From: an uncultured bacterium
Lineage (GTDB): Bacteria; Actinomycetota; Coriobacteriia; Coriobacteriales; Coriobacteriaceae
Reading direction: 5' to 3'
Assembly (NCBI GenBank): GCA_905214105.1
Contig: CAJMKK010000013.1
Location: 1-39,012, forward strand
DNA length: 39,012 bases
The notes beneath the pieces were generated by a model. The model saw only the letters and a list, made by a program, of their open reading frames with translations. It ran no database searches and was not told the origin of the DNA. The position numbers and the translations under genes are program-made. Position 1 is the stretch's first letter. Every line of letters begins with the position of its first letter. This document shows positions 30,794 through 39,012 of the stretch, one piece after another.

Positions 30794-32638
30794 TTAGCAG
30801 CCCTCCTTTGCGCAGACGGATGCGGGGGCGGTCGGGGCAGACGCGGGCGCCGCACTCCCCTGCTGGCCCTCGAGCTCCTCGCGGCGCAGCTGCGACTGGC
30901 AGATCTCTCGGTAGAGCTGGCAGCTTGCATACAGCTCGTCATGCGTGCCCAGGCCCGCAACCGAGCCGTGGTCGAGTACGCAGATCATTTCGGCATCGCG
31001 CACGGTCGAGACGCGCTGGCTCACGATGACGGTCGTGAGCGGCAGCCCGCCCTCGGCGGCACCGCGCACGCTACGCTCGCGGACGGCATGGCGAAGCGCC
31101 GCGTCGGTCTTAAAGTCGAGCGCCGAGGCAGAATCGTCCATGATCAGGACCTGTGGCGAGCCCACCAGGGCACGCGCGATGGTCAGGCGCTGGCGCTGGC
31201 CACCGCTAAAGTTCTTGCCGCCCGCCTCGACCGGGGCATCGAGCCCCTGCGACTTGTTGCGCACGAACTCGCTCGCCTGCGCCATATCGAGCGCTGCCCA
31301 GAGCTCCTCGTCGGTCGCCGACTCGTCACGCCAGGTCAGGTTGCTGCGGATGGTGCCGCTCACCAGCGACGCTCGCTGCGGAACGGTCGCGACCACGTGG
31401 CGCAGCTGATCGAGTGGCCAGGTGCGCACGTCGGCGCCCATCACGCTCACGCTGCCGGTGCCCGCATCGTACAGGCGCGGGATGAGCGAGACGAGCGTGG
31501 ACTTACCGCTGCCCGTGCCGCCGATAATGCCGAGCGTTTTGCCCAGCGGCAGCTCCAGCGTCACATCGCTCACGGCATTTGCCGCGCCCACGCCAAACGA
31601 AAAGCTCGCATGGTCAAAGCTCAACGCAGGAACGGGAGCGACATTGCCCGGCTCGGGCAGTGTGACCAGCTGGTTGTCCTCGTCGGTGATGCTCGGCTCG
31701 CAATTGAGCACCTCGTTGAGACGCGACGCACTGGCGCTCGCCTTGGTAAAGACCACGACCAGGTTGGCGACATACACGATGGAGGTCAGGGTCTGCGTCA
31801 TGTAGTTGACGAACGCCATGACCTGGCCCTGCGTGAGCTCGCCCACGTTGACCTGGATGCCGCCCACCCACAGGATGGCGCACACGCCCAGGTTCATCAC
31901 AAGAAACGTAACAGGGTTGAGAATCGACGAGAGCTTGCCCACCGCGATGGCAGTATTGGCCTGGTCATCGGCGGCTTGGGCAAAGCGCTCGCGCTCATGG
32001 TCCTCGCGCACAAAGGCGCGAACCACGCGGGCGCCCGAAAGCCCCTCGCGGCAAATGAGCGCGATGCGGTCGAGCTTTGCCTGCAGCTGCTTGTAGTACG
32101 GAATGCAGCGCGCCATGACAAACCAAAACACCAGGCCGATGGCGGGCGTGCAAATCAAAAAGATGATGCCGAGCTTAAGGTCGATGGCAAGGGCCGCGAC
32201 CATGGAGCCCGCCGCCAGGAAGGGCCAGCGGATGAGCATGCGCACGCCCAGCGCCACGGCGAGCTGCACCTGGTTGACGTCGTTGGTAATGCGCGTGATG
32301 AGCGACGGCGTGCCAAAACGGTCGAGTTCGGCATAGCTCAGCTTGTTGATGTGCTGGTAGAGCGCGCCGCGAATGTCGGTGCCCATGCCCTGCGAGGTGA
32401 GCGCCGCCATCTTTTGGCAGACGAGCGTAAACGAGATGCCGATCACAGCCATGGCGCCAAGTACCATACCGTAGTGGACGACGGCGTTCACGTCGTGTGC
32501 GCCGATACCCTTATCAATCATCTGGGCAATCACCAGCGGCGTCAGCAGGTCAAAGATCACTTCGATCAGCTTGCACGCAGGACCAATCACCATATAGCGG
32601 CGAAACTTACCGCCAAAACGCCTGAGCAGCTCAATCAT
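30794..32638 (-). CDS. ABC exporter half-transporter, degenerate subunit (second pair)
   Basis: 614 residues from the ATG at 32638 (GGGAGC nine bases upstream; the frame stays open further up without such a site). Six-helix membrane domain, then a nucleotide-binding domain with normal Walker A GGTGSGKST (near 370) and SGGQ (near 477), but Walker B is IMDDSAS (Asp for the catalytic Glu, near 498) and the switch His is Gln (IVSQRVS, near 539). These are the hallmarks of the inactive site in heterodimeric exporters. A Pro/Ala-rich tail of about 25 residues ends in Cys. First gene of a two-gene operon, divergent from the surface-protein gene. Confidence 0.9.
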   Translation of the reverse strand: MIELLRRFGGKFRRYMVIGPACKLIEVIFDLLTPLVIAQMIDKGIGAHDVNAVVHYGMVLGAMAVIGISFTLVCQKMAALTSQGMGTDIRGALYQHINKLSYAELDRFGTPSLITRITNDVNQVQLAVALGVRMLIRWPFLAAGSMVAALAIDLKLGIIFLICTPAIGLVFWFVMARCIPYYKQLQAKLDRIALICREGLSGARVVRAFVREDHERERFAQAADDQANTAIAVGKLSSILNPVTFLVMNLGVCAILWVGGIQVNVGELTQGQVMAFVNYMTQTLTSIVYVANLVVVFTKASASASRLNEVLNCEPSITDEDNQLVTLPEPGNVAPVPALSFDHASFSFGVGAANAVSDVTLELPLGKTLGIIGGTGSGKSTLVSLIPRLYDAGTGSVSVMGADVRTWPLDQLRHVVATVPQRASLVSGTIRSNLTWRDESATDEELWAALDMAQASEFVRNKSQGLDAPVEAGGKNFSGGQRQRLTIARALVGSPQVLIMDDSASALDFKTDAALRHAVRERSVRGAAEGGLPLTTVIVSQRVSTVRDAEMICVLDHGSVAGLGTHDELYASCQLYREICQSQLRREELEGQQGSAAPASAPTAPASVCAKEGC

Positions 32639-32682
32639 GTATAGGCGCTCCCTATCATCATCCACATTCAATTCGAACCATG

Positions 32683-32712
32683 ATAGTACCGCCACCCCAA
32701 AAGAAGCGTAAA
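32683..32712 (-). promoter_or_regulatory. Candidate promoter of the second ABC exporter operon
   Basis: Minus strand TTTACG (plus 32707-32712), 18-base spacer, TACTAT (plus 32683-32688). Leader of about 40 bases to the ATG at 32638. Confidence 0.5.
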
Positions 32713-32794
32713 CAACTCGTCATTTCTAATGGGATTCGGTTTCCAAAGAAGCGGAAAGGCACGCGCACGCCCAGCCAGTGTCGGGTCGACCGCT

Positions 32795-32803
32795 TGGTAT
32801 ACT
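32795..32803 (+). promoter_or_regulatory. Extended -10 promoter of the surface-protein gene
   Basis: TGGTATACT combines a TG extension with a good TATACT -10 (32798-32803), about 50 bases before the ATG at 32854. The -35 region is unremarkable. Confidence 0.5.
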
Positions 32804-32853
32804 TACATTAGTGCTACCAAGTTAGTCGCCGACCCTTGAAATGAGGTGCCGAG

Positions 32854-33879
32854 ATGAACGACATTCTCGCGAGAAGAGCAAGACGAGCAACTGTGGGCAT
32901 CGCCCTTTCCGCGGCACTTGTCGCGGGAATCGCCCCCGTAACGGCGATCGCGGCAGAAACCAGTTCCCCCACCGGTGCGGCCGTTTCGCAGACGAGCGCC
33001 GCCAACGGCAATTCGGGCGCCCCGCAGACAGAAGACGCGGCCGCCGCAAAAGAAAAAGCGTATGCAGCCATGCAGGAAGCGCTCAAAAACCTCGAGGCCG
33101 CAAAAGACGCCGCAAGTCCCGAGACAATTGCGGAAATCGATACTAAAATTGCCATTTTTCAAGAGAACTACGACACTAATTTGGCGCAAGCCGCCATATA
33201 TAAGGAATCCCTTCCTACCATGCAAGCGAACGTCGATGCAGCTCAAGCCGAATGCGATAAGGCCCACAACCGGACAAGAGCCCTTGAGGCAGAATTAAAT
33301 AAAATCGACTACACGACTCCTGCCGAAACTATTCGGCAGTTGCAAGAGGCGATCACAGAGGCAATAATGCAAGAAAATTCCTGTGAAGATAAGCTTGAGC
33401 ACTGCCGAATGCGCCTCGAAAGTCATAAAAGCCTGATTTATTTCTTTGAAAGCGAAGTGGAGTTTAATAAAACCCATCTCGACGGAGAAACAGCCAAGCG
33501 GGATGCGCTCCTCGACGATTTGAAAAGAGCGCAAACGGCCTATGACGACGCCTGCAAGGCATACGAAGAGGCAAAGGCCGCGGCAGACAAGGCCACCTCG
33601 CCCGAGATAACGCAACCGACCGAGACGACGCCTCCCTCCAACTCGGCGCAACCGGCCAAGGCGACACAGCCCACCGGCTCGTCCGCGACCGGCAAAAATA
33701 CCCCGCCAAGCTCCACCAAGCAGGCGAACTCGAGCAGCGGCAAACAAGCAGATACAACCGCCGGCAAGCTCGCGAACACGGGCGACACAGCGCCGAGCGC
33801 AATCGCACTCGCAGCAATCGCCGCCGCAGGCCTCGGAATAACCGCCACTGCCACACGCCGCATCAAGAACTCAAAATAG
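32854..33879 (+). CDS. Small sortase-anchored coiled-coil surface protein (LANTG)
   Basis: 341 residues. Signal peptide (about 1-34; twin basic N-region RRARRAT, hydrophobic core, AIAA cleavage site), a long charged helical region (about 60-245) with repeated Ala/Glu/Lys heptads and three Cys, a Pro/Thr/Ser-rich wall-spanning stretch (about 248-303), then a sorting signal: LANTG at 306-310, a hydrophobic segment and a basic tail RRIKNSK. LAxTG is the form preferred by class E sortases of high-GC actinobacteria. GAGGTG precedes the ATG. Codon use is less GC-biased than in neighbouring genes. The role of the coiled coil (adhesion, binding, spacer) cannot be told. Confidence 0.85.
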   Translation: MNDILARRARRATVGIALSAALVAGIAPVTAIAAETSSPTGAAVSQTSAANGNSGAPQTEDAAAAKEKAYAAMQEALKNLEAAKDAASPETIAEIDTKIAIFQENYDTNLAQAAIYKESLPTMQANVDAAQAECDKAHNRTRALEAELNKIDYTTPAETIRQLQEAITEAIMQENSCEDKLEHCRMRLESHKSLIYFFESEVEFNKTHLDGETAKRDALLDDLKRAQTAYDDACKAYEEAKAAADKATSPEITQPTETTPPSNSAQPAKATQPTGSSATGKNTPPSSTKQANSSSGKQADTTAGKLANTGDTAPSAIALAAIAAAGLGITATATRRIKNSK

Positions 33880-33924
33880 CTGCCAGCGGTTATTGTCTTC
33901 GCCAATCCACAAGCCCAGAGACAA

Positions 33925-33964
33925 AAAGAGGTCCGTTTCCCCACCTAGGGAAACGGACCTCTTT
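33925..33964. terminator. Bidirectional intrinsic terminator
   Basis: A perfect 17-bp stem (33925-33941 with 33948-33964) with a 6-nt loop has A-runs before and T-runs after, so it can act on both strands. It ends the surface-protein gene on the plus strand. Confidence 0.92.
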
Positions 33965-34085
33965 AACTGCAAAAATTCAAACAACAGCACCGCCGCCTCT
34001 TAAACTACGTAGCCATCAATGCCCAGACAACGCCAGCGAGCAGCAAAAGGCACGGGATTAAATTATTCAGATAAATGTGACCCTT

Positions 34086-34225
34086 CAGGCGGTTTTGGTC
34101 GGCTACCCGCGAGTGCCGGCAGGGCGCTTGGTAGTCGAGCGATCCCGCAGGCGAAGCCGAGGACCAGCGAGACACCAAGCGCCCTGCCGGCACTCGCGGG
34201 TAGCCGCGGCACCAAAAAACGCCTG
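34086..34225. repeat. 140-bp palindrome reaching into the 3' end of the SRP RNA gene
   Basis: Core arms 34101-34132 and 34174-34205 are a perfect 32-bp inverted repeat separated by 41 bases. Weaker symmetry continues outward (GGCG-T-rich-GGT on the left mirrors the SRP terminator on the right, ending CAGGCG/CGCCTG at 34086-34091 and 34220-34225). The left half thus looks like an inverted copy of the DNA just downstream of, and including, the end of the SRP RNA gene. Confidence 0.85.
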
Positions 34226-34337
34226 CGCACTCGATGGATTCGGATGCCCGACAGAGGCTCCTTATGGCTGCTTCCTTCCGGACCTGACCAGATTCGGAAC
34301 ATGTCGTCATCCGAACCCATCGAACGCGCTAGGCGCT
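34214..34337 (-). ncRNA. ffs: Signal recognition particle RNA (small bacterial 4.5S type)
   Basis: The conserved domain IV core GGTCAGGTCCGGAAGGAAGC lies on the minus strand (within plus 34266-34289), including the GGAA tetraloop and the asymmetric loop that binds Ffh. Flanking sequence pairs into a long stem: plus 34231-34246 with about 34308-34324, and 34220-34230 with about 34325-34335. A T-run (plus 34214-34219) follows the stem at the 3' end as terminator. Length of about 118 nt and lack of an Alu domain fit the small type. It works with Ffh and FtsY in membrane protein targeting. Together with the terminator and palindrome it fills the protein-gene-free gap 33880-34417. Confidence 0.95.
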
Positions 34338-34343
34338 CGGTAT

Positions 34344-34372
34344 ATCTTACCTGCTCCCGCCCGCCACGGCAA
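34344..34372 (-). promoter_or_regulatory. Promoter of the SRP RNA gene
   Basis: Minus strand TTGCCG (plus 34367-34372), 17-base spacer, TAAGAT (plus 34344-34349); predicted start near 34337 agrees with the end of the SRP stem. The -35 abuts the hairpin 34372-34406. Confidence 0.75.
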
Positions 34373-34406
34373 GTGGGGCGAACCCATCGGATGGATTCGC
34401 CCCACT
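34372..34406 (-). terminator. Hairpin after the adhesin gene, likely terminator
   Basis: An 11-bp perfect outer stem (34372-34382 with 34396-34406) encloses CCAT/ATGG, 12 bases after the adhesin stop. The tail lacks a T-run (ACTTGCC), so it may stop transcription weakly or need Rho. Confidence 0.55.
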
Positions 34407-34417
34407 CGTCCATATCG

Positions 34418-37400
34418 TTAGCGGCGCTTGCGGTACAGGACCGCGCCGCCCGCGACGGCCAGCGCACCGATGCCGGCCATGGCGCCGAGTGCCTCAACCG
34501 GCAGGCTGCGGTCGCCGGTGTCGGGCATGCCGCCCTTGGAGCCGTCGCCGGAGCTGCCGCCGGAACCGCTATCGGAACCGCCATCCGAGCCACCGCCCGG
34601 CGTGCCGGGGTTCTCGGGGGTGCCGGGGGTCCCGGGATTCTCGGCGTAGCTGTTGGTGAAGACTGGCGGCAGGTTGGCGTCGCCCTCGTAGGAGACCTTC
34701 GCCGACAGATAGCCCGTCTTGGTGCCATCTGCCGCCTCGTCGCTCACCGTGACGACGATCTTGTGCACCGCCTTGTCGTAGGTCACGTGCGCCTGGCCGT
34801 CGTCGACCTCGCTCACCGTGAAGGTGTAGGTGCCAGCCTGCTTGAACGTCAGCGCATCGAACGTGACGCTGCCGTCCACGGCATTCTTGGCGGTCGACAT
34901 GACCTTGCCGTCCCGGCCCTTGAGCTCAAAGCTAAACTGGCCCGCCTTGAGCTCGGCGCCCTTGAGCACCTTGGCGGCGCCCAGCTTGAGGGTGACGGGT
35001 GCGGCCTGGTAGCCGTTGGTGAAGGTCACCGAGGTGTCGTTCGCGGGATTGCCCTCGGCATCCATGAGCTCGTGCTTGACGGTAAGCGTGCCGTTTTTGG
35101 CATCGGCAACCGTCGTGCGCACGCAGTACGTCGTCTTGTCGTACGTCACGCCGCCCGCCGTGCCGGCGACCTCGCGCAGCTCGTAGCTGTGCGTGCCGGG
35201 CGCGGTGTAGGTGACGGGGCTAAGCGCGACCGTGCCGTCGGCGGCGTTCTTGCCCGTCGCCGCGACGCTCTCGCTGCCGTCGGCGGCAAGCTCGACCAGC
35301 TGGAACTCGAACTCGCCCTCGGCCAGGTCACGGCCCTTAAGCTTCTTGTTCACCTTGATCTGGTCGGTGACGGAGCTCGGCGTCGGGTTCACGCCGTAGG
35401 TGTTGGTGAACTCGAACGCACCCCTGCCCTCGGGCGTGCCCTCTGCGGGCAGGACCTCCGCGGCGAGCGTGCCCGCATTGGTGTCCTCGACGACCCTGAC
35501 CGTGAAGGTCCTGGTCGCCGTCGCGTCATTGACCACGCCGTCGACCGAGCCGGACTCGCTCACCCGGTAGGCGAACGTCTTGGTGCGCAGGCCGTCGCCG
35601 TCGATCTCGACGTCATCGAGATCGCTCGGCTGCCTGAACGTGACGTGGCCCAGCACGACATTGCCGACGGCGTCGTTGGTCGCCTCGGTCACCGTCTTGC
35701 CGGAGGCGTCGACCGGTGCGGGCGCGCCATCCAGCGGCTCAATCTTAAAGGCGTACTTGCCCTCGATGTCGGCCTGCGTGAGGCCGAGTCCAGCCTGGCC
35801 GAGCGCCAGCGTCTTGGTGCCCGCGAGGTCGACCGTCGCCTCGCCGGCGCTATAGCCGTTCACGAACGACAGCGTGCCGTCGGAGCCCTCGGGGTAGACC
35901 ACGGCCACATCCAGCCTGCCCTTGCCGTCATCGGTCACCTTGACCGTAATGCCGAAGCTCGATGCGGCCGCCGTCACGCCCGCGGGCAGCCGGCCCGTGC
36001 CGTCCTCGGAAACGGTATAGGGAATGACCCAGGAGCCGTCGGCGGCCCTGGTGGCGGTGCCGTCCGCCACCATCTGCTCGAGAGCGTCGGTGGTGTAGGC
36101 GATGGACGAGAACGCAAGTCCCGCGGCCTCGCCGTCGCCGGAGGCCTGGTTGGTCGCGATCGCGACCACATTACCCTGGGCATTGCGGACGGAGAACGAG
36201 AACTCGCCCGCCTTCGCGGCGCGGCCCGTCAGCGTCTTGGTGGCATTAATTGCCACGTTGCCCTCGCCGCCGAGCTTTCCGGTGGCCTCGTAGGAGTTCT
36301 CGAACGCGACCGTCACGGGCGCGGGCGCCGCCGTGGCGCCATCCGCTGTGGAGACCTCGCTGCGTGCGACCTCGACACCGTCCTTGGCAACTGTGGTCGT
36401 GACCGTAAGCTTGCCCGTCGCGGCATCGTAGGCGGGCGCGATGGTCACCGTGCGCGGCGCGGTGTCGTTGGTGTAGCCCTCGCCGCCGAGCTCGGTCTCG
36501 GTGACGGTGAAGCGATAGACCTTGCCCGCGTCGGCGTCGGTGAACTTCACGTCGCTCTCCGCGGTCCCGCCGATGAGGTCGACCAGGCCGGCCGCACCGT
36601 CATCGGCCGCGGCCACGGCGTAGGCGTCCTTGCCGGTCTTGAGGCCGAGCTTGGCGGCCGTCTCGGCGTCCGCGGTCACGGTGAAGGCGAACTGCCCCGC
36701 CTCCATGGCGCGGCCGGAGAGCGTCTTGGACAGGCGCACTCCCGCGCGGGCCGAGTAGTCGAGCTCGGTCGTGTAGGTGTTGACGAAGTCGCCGCCGCTC
36801 GCCTGCGCGATTGCGGGCGTCGTGGCCGTGAGGTTGCCGGAGCCGTCGTCGGTCACGGTCACCGTCATCGTGGCGGTGTGGCCGTCGTAGGCCACACCAG
36901 CGATGGCGGAGCCGTCATCGGGCCTGACCTCGCGCACCGTGTAGGTGAAGGTCTTGGCGCGCACGCGCTTGCCGCCGATCTCGGCGAACCCGGCGTCCTT
37001 GATGTCATCGAGCGTGTAGCGGATGGGGCCGAAGTCGAAGGCGACCCTATCGCCCGCCTTGGTGCCGGCGCCGGCCGTCACGCTGACGGTCTTGGAGCCG
37101 TCGGCAGAGCCCTCGGGCATGGGGGCGCCGTCCTCGCCCGCGAGCGTGAACTGGAAGCTGTCGCCCTCCGCCCAGTCGCGGCCCTCGAGCGTCTTGGTGA
37201 AGAGCCCCGCGGTGGAGACGTCCCTGCCCTCGGTGGCCGTTCCGTACGTGTTGGTGAACGCGACAGTCGCGCCGTCCTCGGTCACGGCGCCTTCGGCCCC
37301 CTCGGCCGTGGTCGCGTAGCCCTCGGCGGCATCCTCGGTCACGGTATAGTGCGCGCCCACGGGTAGGCCGGAGATGATCTTCTCCCCGCCATCCTTAAGC

Positions 37401-39012
37401 GTGAAGTTCGCCTTGCCGCCCGCGAACGTCACGGCGTGCTCGCCCTTGCCGAAGGTGCCGGAGACGGGCTCGCCGTCCCCGTCGGTCAGCGCGACCGTAA
37501 AGCCGAACTCTCGCTGGCTGTCGCCGCCGACGACCGTCTTCTTGACGGTGAGGCTGCCCTCGCGGGACACGCTGTTGTGGGTCGTGTTGGTCTGGGATTC
37601 GTTCTCCCCCACCTTGACCGTGGCGGTGTTGGAGATGTCGTCGACCACGGCGGCTTCGGCGGAGACCTTCACGTCAAAGCTGAGCGTGCCCGTGGCGCCC
37701 GCAGCCTGCTCGCCGAGCGACCAGGTAAGGGTGCGCGTCGCGGCGTCGTAGGCGGCACCGTCGGCAGAACCCTCAACATAGTTAACGCCCTTGGGCAGGA
37801 CATCGGTCACCGTCACGTCAGCCGCCTGCGCGGCGCCCCTGTCGTCGACGCTGTTATTGGCCCAGCCGATGGTATAGGTGAGGGTATCGCCCACGCCCAC
37901 CAGCCTGCCATCCACATTGACCTTGGCACCCGAGGCGTCCGCCTTGGTGACGGTCTTGGTGTTGTCGTGCGGCGTGAAGGTGTTGGTGAAGGTCTTCTTG
38001 CCCCGCTCGTTGAAGATCTCGGCCTTAAGGCCGGCACCAGTCTGAGTCACTGCGATGTCGAAGGTGAAGGCATGCGCATCGTCCTCAATCAGGACATCGC
38101 CGCTTGCTTTCTCGGTCACGGTCGCGTGGTAGGTGCCCAGATTGGTGAAGCTGAGCTCGCCAAAGGAAACCTTGCCGTCCTTGTCATTCTTCGCCTCGAT
38201 TGGGTAGCCCTCGAGGACATTGCCCGCGCCATCGGTGAGGGAGAGCTCGAAGGTGAATTCCCCCTCCTGGAGGCCGGGCTTGCGGCCTCCAGCGAGCACC
38301 TTGGTGAGCTCGGGGACGGACGCCGTGGCGGGGGCGGGGTCGAAGGTGTTGGTGAAGGCGGCGGAGGCGACCTGATCGGCCGAGATGGAGCCATCGGCCC
38401 TGGATTCCTCGGCTCCGTTCACCGCGGTCGTGTAGCCCTCGGCGGCACGTTCGGTCACCGTGTAGGCAGTTCCCTCGGGCAGCCCCGTGATCCTCGCCGT
38501 TTGGCCATCTTTGAGCTTGAGGGTCGCCTTGCCGTCCTCGAACGTCGCGTCACCGTAGGTGCCGGATACTTTGCGGCCCATGGCATCGGTGGCCTCAACC
38601 ACAAACTTAAATATCTTGTCCGCGTCGACCGCCAGGCCCTCGCGCGCAACGACGGTCTTGGAGACGTCGAGCTCGCCCGTCTTCACAGTGTTGGTCACGG
38701 TGAAGCCGCGCTCGGCGTCGCCGGTGACCTTCGAGCTGTAGCCCTCGACGGGGTCCTCGGCCACGGCGTAGCCGATCACGGAGCCGGACTTGGAGTACTT
38801 GGGCAGGCCCTCGAAGGAGTGCTTCCAGCCGTTGGACTTCGACAGCTCGGCCGACTCGCCGGTGTCCTTCCCGTCGGCGAGCAGGCGCACGGTGGCCTTC
38901 TCGGCCGCCGGGCCGACCCACTTCTTCTCGACGGGCACCGAGACCTTGGCCGTGGAGGTGTTGGTCACGGTGAAGCCGCGCTCGGCGTCGCCGGTGACCT
39001 TCGAGCTGTAGC
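34418..39012 (-). CDS. Giant multi-domain Cna_B/FctA surface adhesin or pilin-like protein, 3' part (start beyond window)
   Basis: About 1530 residues visible; the frame is open to the right edge, so N-terminus and signal peptide are missing. Reading toward the C-terminus: Cna_B-type domains with TVTNT ends (one 90-residue unit begins to repeat at the edge), a DUF11-like domain (roughly plus 37560-37970, VGDTLTYTIGW...DVLPKGVNYVEGS), then a series of FctA/Spy0128-type isopeptide domains marked by K.L.GR...G.F.F and TFTNGY-like ends. The end is a Gly/Ser/Pro-rich linker, MPDTG (plus 34514-34528), a hydrophobic helix and YRKRR: a sorting signal with Met for the usual Leu. Such domains form internal isopeptide bonds in wall-anchored stalks. 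Collinsella and Bifidobacterium carry many of these. Confidence 0.9.
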   Translation of the reverse strand, partial: YSSKVTGDAERGFTVTNTSTAKVSVPVEKKWVGPAAEKATVRLLADGKDTGESAELSKSNGWKHSFEGLPKYSKSGSVIGYAVAEDPVEGYSSKVTGDAERGFTVTNTVKTGELDVSKTVVAREGLAVDADKIFKFVVEATDAMGRKVSGTYGDATFEDGKATLKLKDGQTARITGLPEGTAYTVTERAAEGYTTAVNGAEESRADGSISADQVASAAFTNTFDPAPATASVPELTKVLAGGRKPGLQEGEFTFELSLTDGAGNVLEGYPIEAKNDKDGKVSFGELSFTNLGTYHATVTEKASGDVLIEDDAHAFTFDIAVTQTGAGLKAEIFNERGKKTFTNTFTPHDNTKTVTKADASGAKVNVDGRLVGVGDTLTYTIGWANNSVDDRGAAQAADVTVTDVLPKGVNYVEGSADGAAYDAATRTLTWSLGEQAAGATGTLSFDVKVSAEAAVVDDISNTATVKVGENESQTNTTHNSVSREGSLTVKKTVVGGDSQREFGFTVALTDGDGEPVSGTFGKGEHAVTFAGGKANFTLKDGGEKIISGLPVGAHYTVTEDAAEGYATTAEGAEGAVTEDGATVAFTNTYGTATEGRDVSTAGLFTKTLEGRDWAEGDSFQFTLAGEDGAPMPEGSADGSKTVSVTAGAGTKAGDRVAFDFGPIRYTLDDIKDAGFAEIGGKRVRAKTFTYTVREVRPDDGSAIAGVAYDGHTATMTVTVTDDGSGNLTATTPAIAQASGGDFVNTYTTELDYSARAGVRLSKTLSGRAMEAGQFAFTVTADAETAAKLGLKTGKDAYAVAAADDGAAGLVDLIGGTAESDVKFTDADAGKVYRFTVTETELGGEGYTNDTAPRTVTIAPAYDAATGKLTVTTTVAKDGVEVARSEVSTADGATAAPAPVTVAFENSYEATGKLGGEGNVAINATKTLTGRAAKAGEFSFSVRNAQGNVVAIATNQASGDGEAAGLAFSSIAYTTDALEQMVADGTATRAADGSWVIPYTVSEDGTGRLPAGVTAAASSFGITVKVTDDGKGRLDVAVVYPEGSDGTLSFVNGYSAGEATVDLAGTKTLALGQAGLGLTQADIEGKYAFKIEPLDGAPAPVDASGKTVTEATNDAVGNVVLGHVTFRQPSDLDDVEIDGDGLRTKTFAYRVSESGSVDGVVNDATATRTFTVRVVEDTNAGTLAAEVLPAEGTPEGRGAFEFTNTYGVNPTPSSVTDQIKVNKKLKGRDLAEGEFEFQLVELAADGSESVAATGKNAADGTVALSPVTYTAPGTHSYELREVAGTAGGVTYDKTTYCVRTTVADAKNGTLTVKHELMDAEGNPANDTSVTFTNGYQAAPVTLKLGAAKVLKGAELKAGQFSFELKGRDGKVMSTAKNAVDGSVTFDALTFKQAGTYTFTVSEVDDGQAHVTYDKAVHKIVVTVSDEAADGTKTGYLSAKVSYEGDANLPPVFTNSYAENPGTPGTPENPGTPGGGSDGGSDSGSGGSSGDGSKGGMPDTGDRSLPVEALGAMAGIGALAVAGGAVLYRKRR
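38688..39012. repeat. 270-nt direct repeat inside the adhesin gene
   Basis: Bases 38688-38742 and 38958-39012 are identical over 55 nt, an offset of exactly 270 bases (90 codons), the size of one Cna_B domain. The second copy is cut by the window edge, so the number of repeats cannot be told. Identity at the DNA level points to recent duplication or gene conversion. Confidence 0.85.

Overview
The window looks like a piece of chromosome from a gut Coriobacteriia actinobacterium, most likely Collinsella or a close relative. This is judged from high GC, codon use, short intergenic gaps with strong GGAGG-type ribosome sites, paired heterodimeric ABC exporters, Gram-positive sortase-anchored surface proteins and an LTA-synthase-type sulfatase. 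No phage, insertion sequence, tRNA or rRNA was recognised. The genus is an inference from gene style, not a database match.

Layout, left to right. (1) 206-4515: a MarR-family regulator translationally overlapped with two ABC exporter half-transporters, a self-regulated efflux operon ending in an intrinsic terminator and an array of ~61-nt palindromic repeats. (2) 5049-6140: a membrane GGDEF protein. (3) 6184-10610: a LysR regulator divergent from an SDR dehydrogenase, an OxlT-like MFS carrier and a Gfo/Idh/MocA dehydrogenase, probably an uptake/oxidation cluster for one small polar substrate. (4) 10780-15122: tex, a transaldolase-like aldolase and a HAD phosphatase, with two long palindromic elements around tex. 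(5) 15198-17765: a fused RlmKL 23S rRNA methyltransferase whose RlmL half seems to have lost its catalytic motifs. (6) 17861-22608 (minus): kup, a 64-aa membrane protein, a short kdpD and kdpE, i.e. a potassium module in which KdpDE accompanies Kup rather than KdpFABC. (7) 22767-27293: a nitroreductase, an LTA-synthase-like sulfatase and a flavodoxin-like protein, with a long palindrome and a second array of the ~61-nt repeats. (8) 27465-28905: an AAA/DUF4143 ATPase preceded by six 23-nt tandem repeats, with codon use unlike its neighbours. (9) 28934-32638 (minus): a second heterodimeric ABC exporter pair. (10) 32854-39012: a small sortase-anchored coiled-coil protein, the SRP RNA gene, and the C-terminal ~1530 residues of a giant Cna_B/FctA-type surface adhesin that runs off the right edge.

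The most unusual content is between genes: two arrays of a 61-62-nt palindromic repeat unit, each starting about ten bases after an intrinsic terminator; a 23-nt iteron-like array running into the promoter of the AAA ATPase; a three-copy CAAAGG...CCTTTG hairpin family; and six long palindromes (67-218 bp), several of them in gaps between convergent genes. Annotated starts were moved downstream of the longest open frame wherever a clear Shine-Dalgarno site decided the matter (second efflux ABC gene, tex, transaldolase, HAD, kdpE, small membrane protein, kup, sulfatase, ATPase, second exporter).
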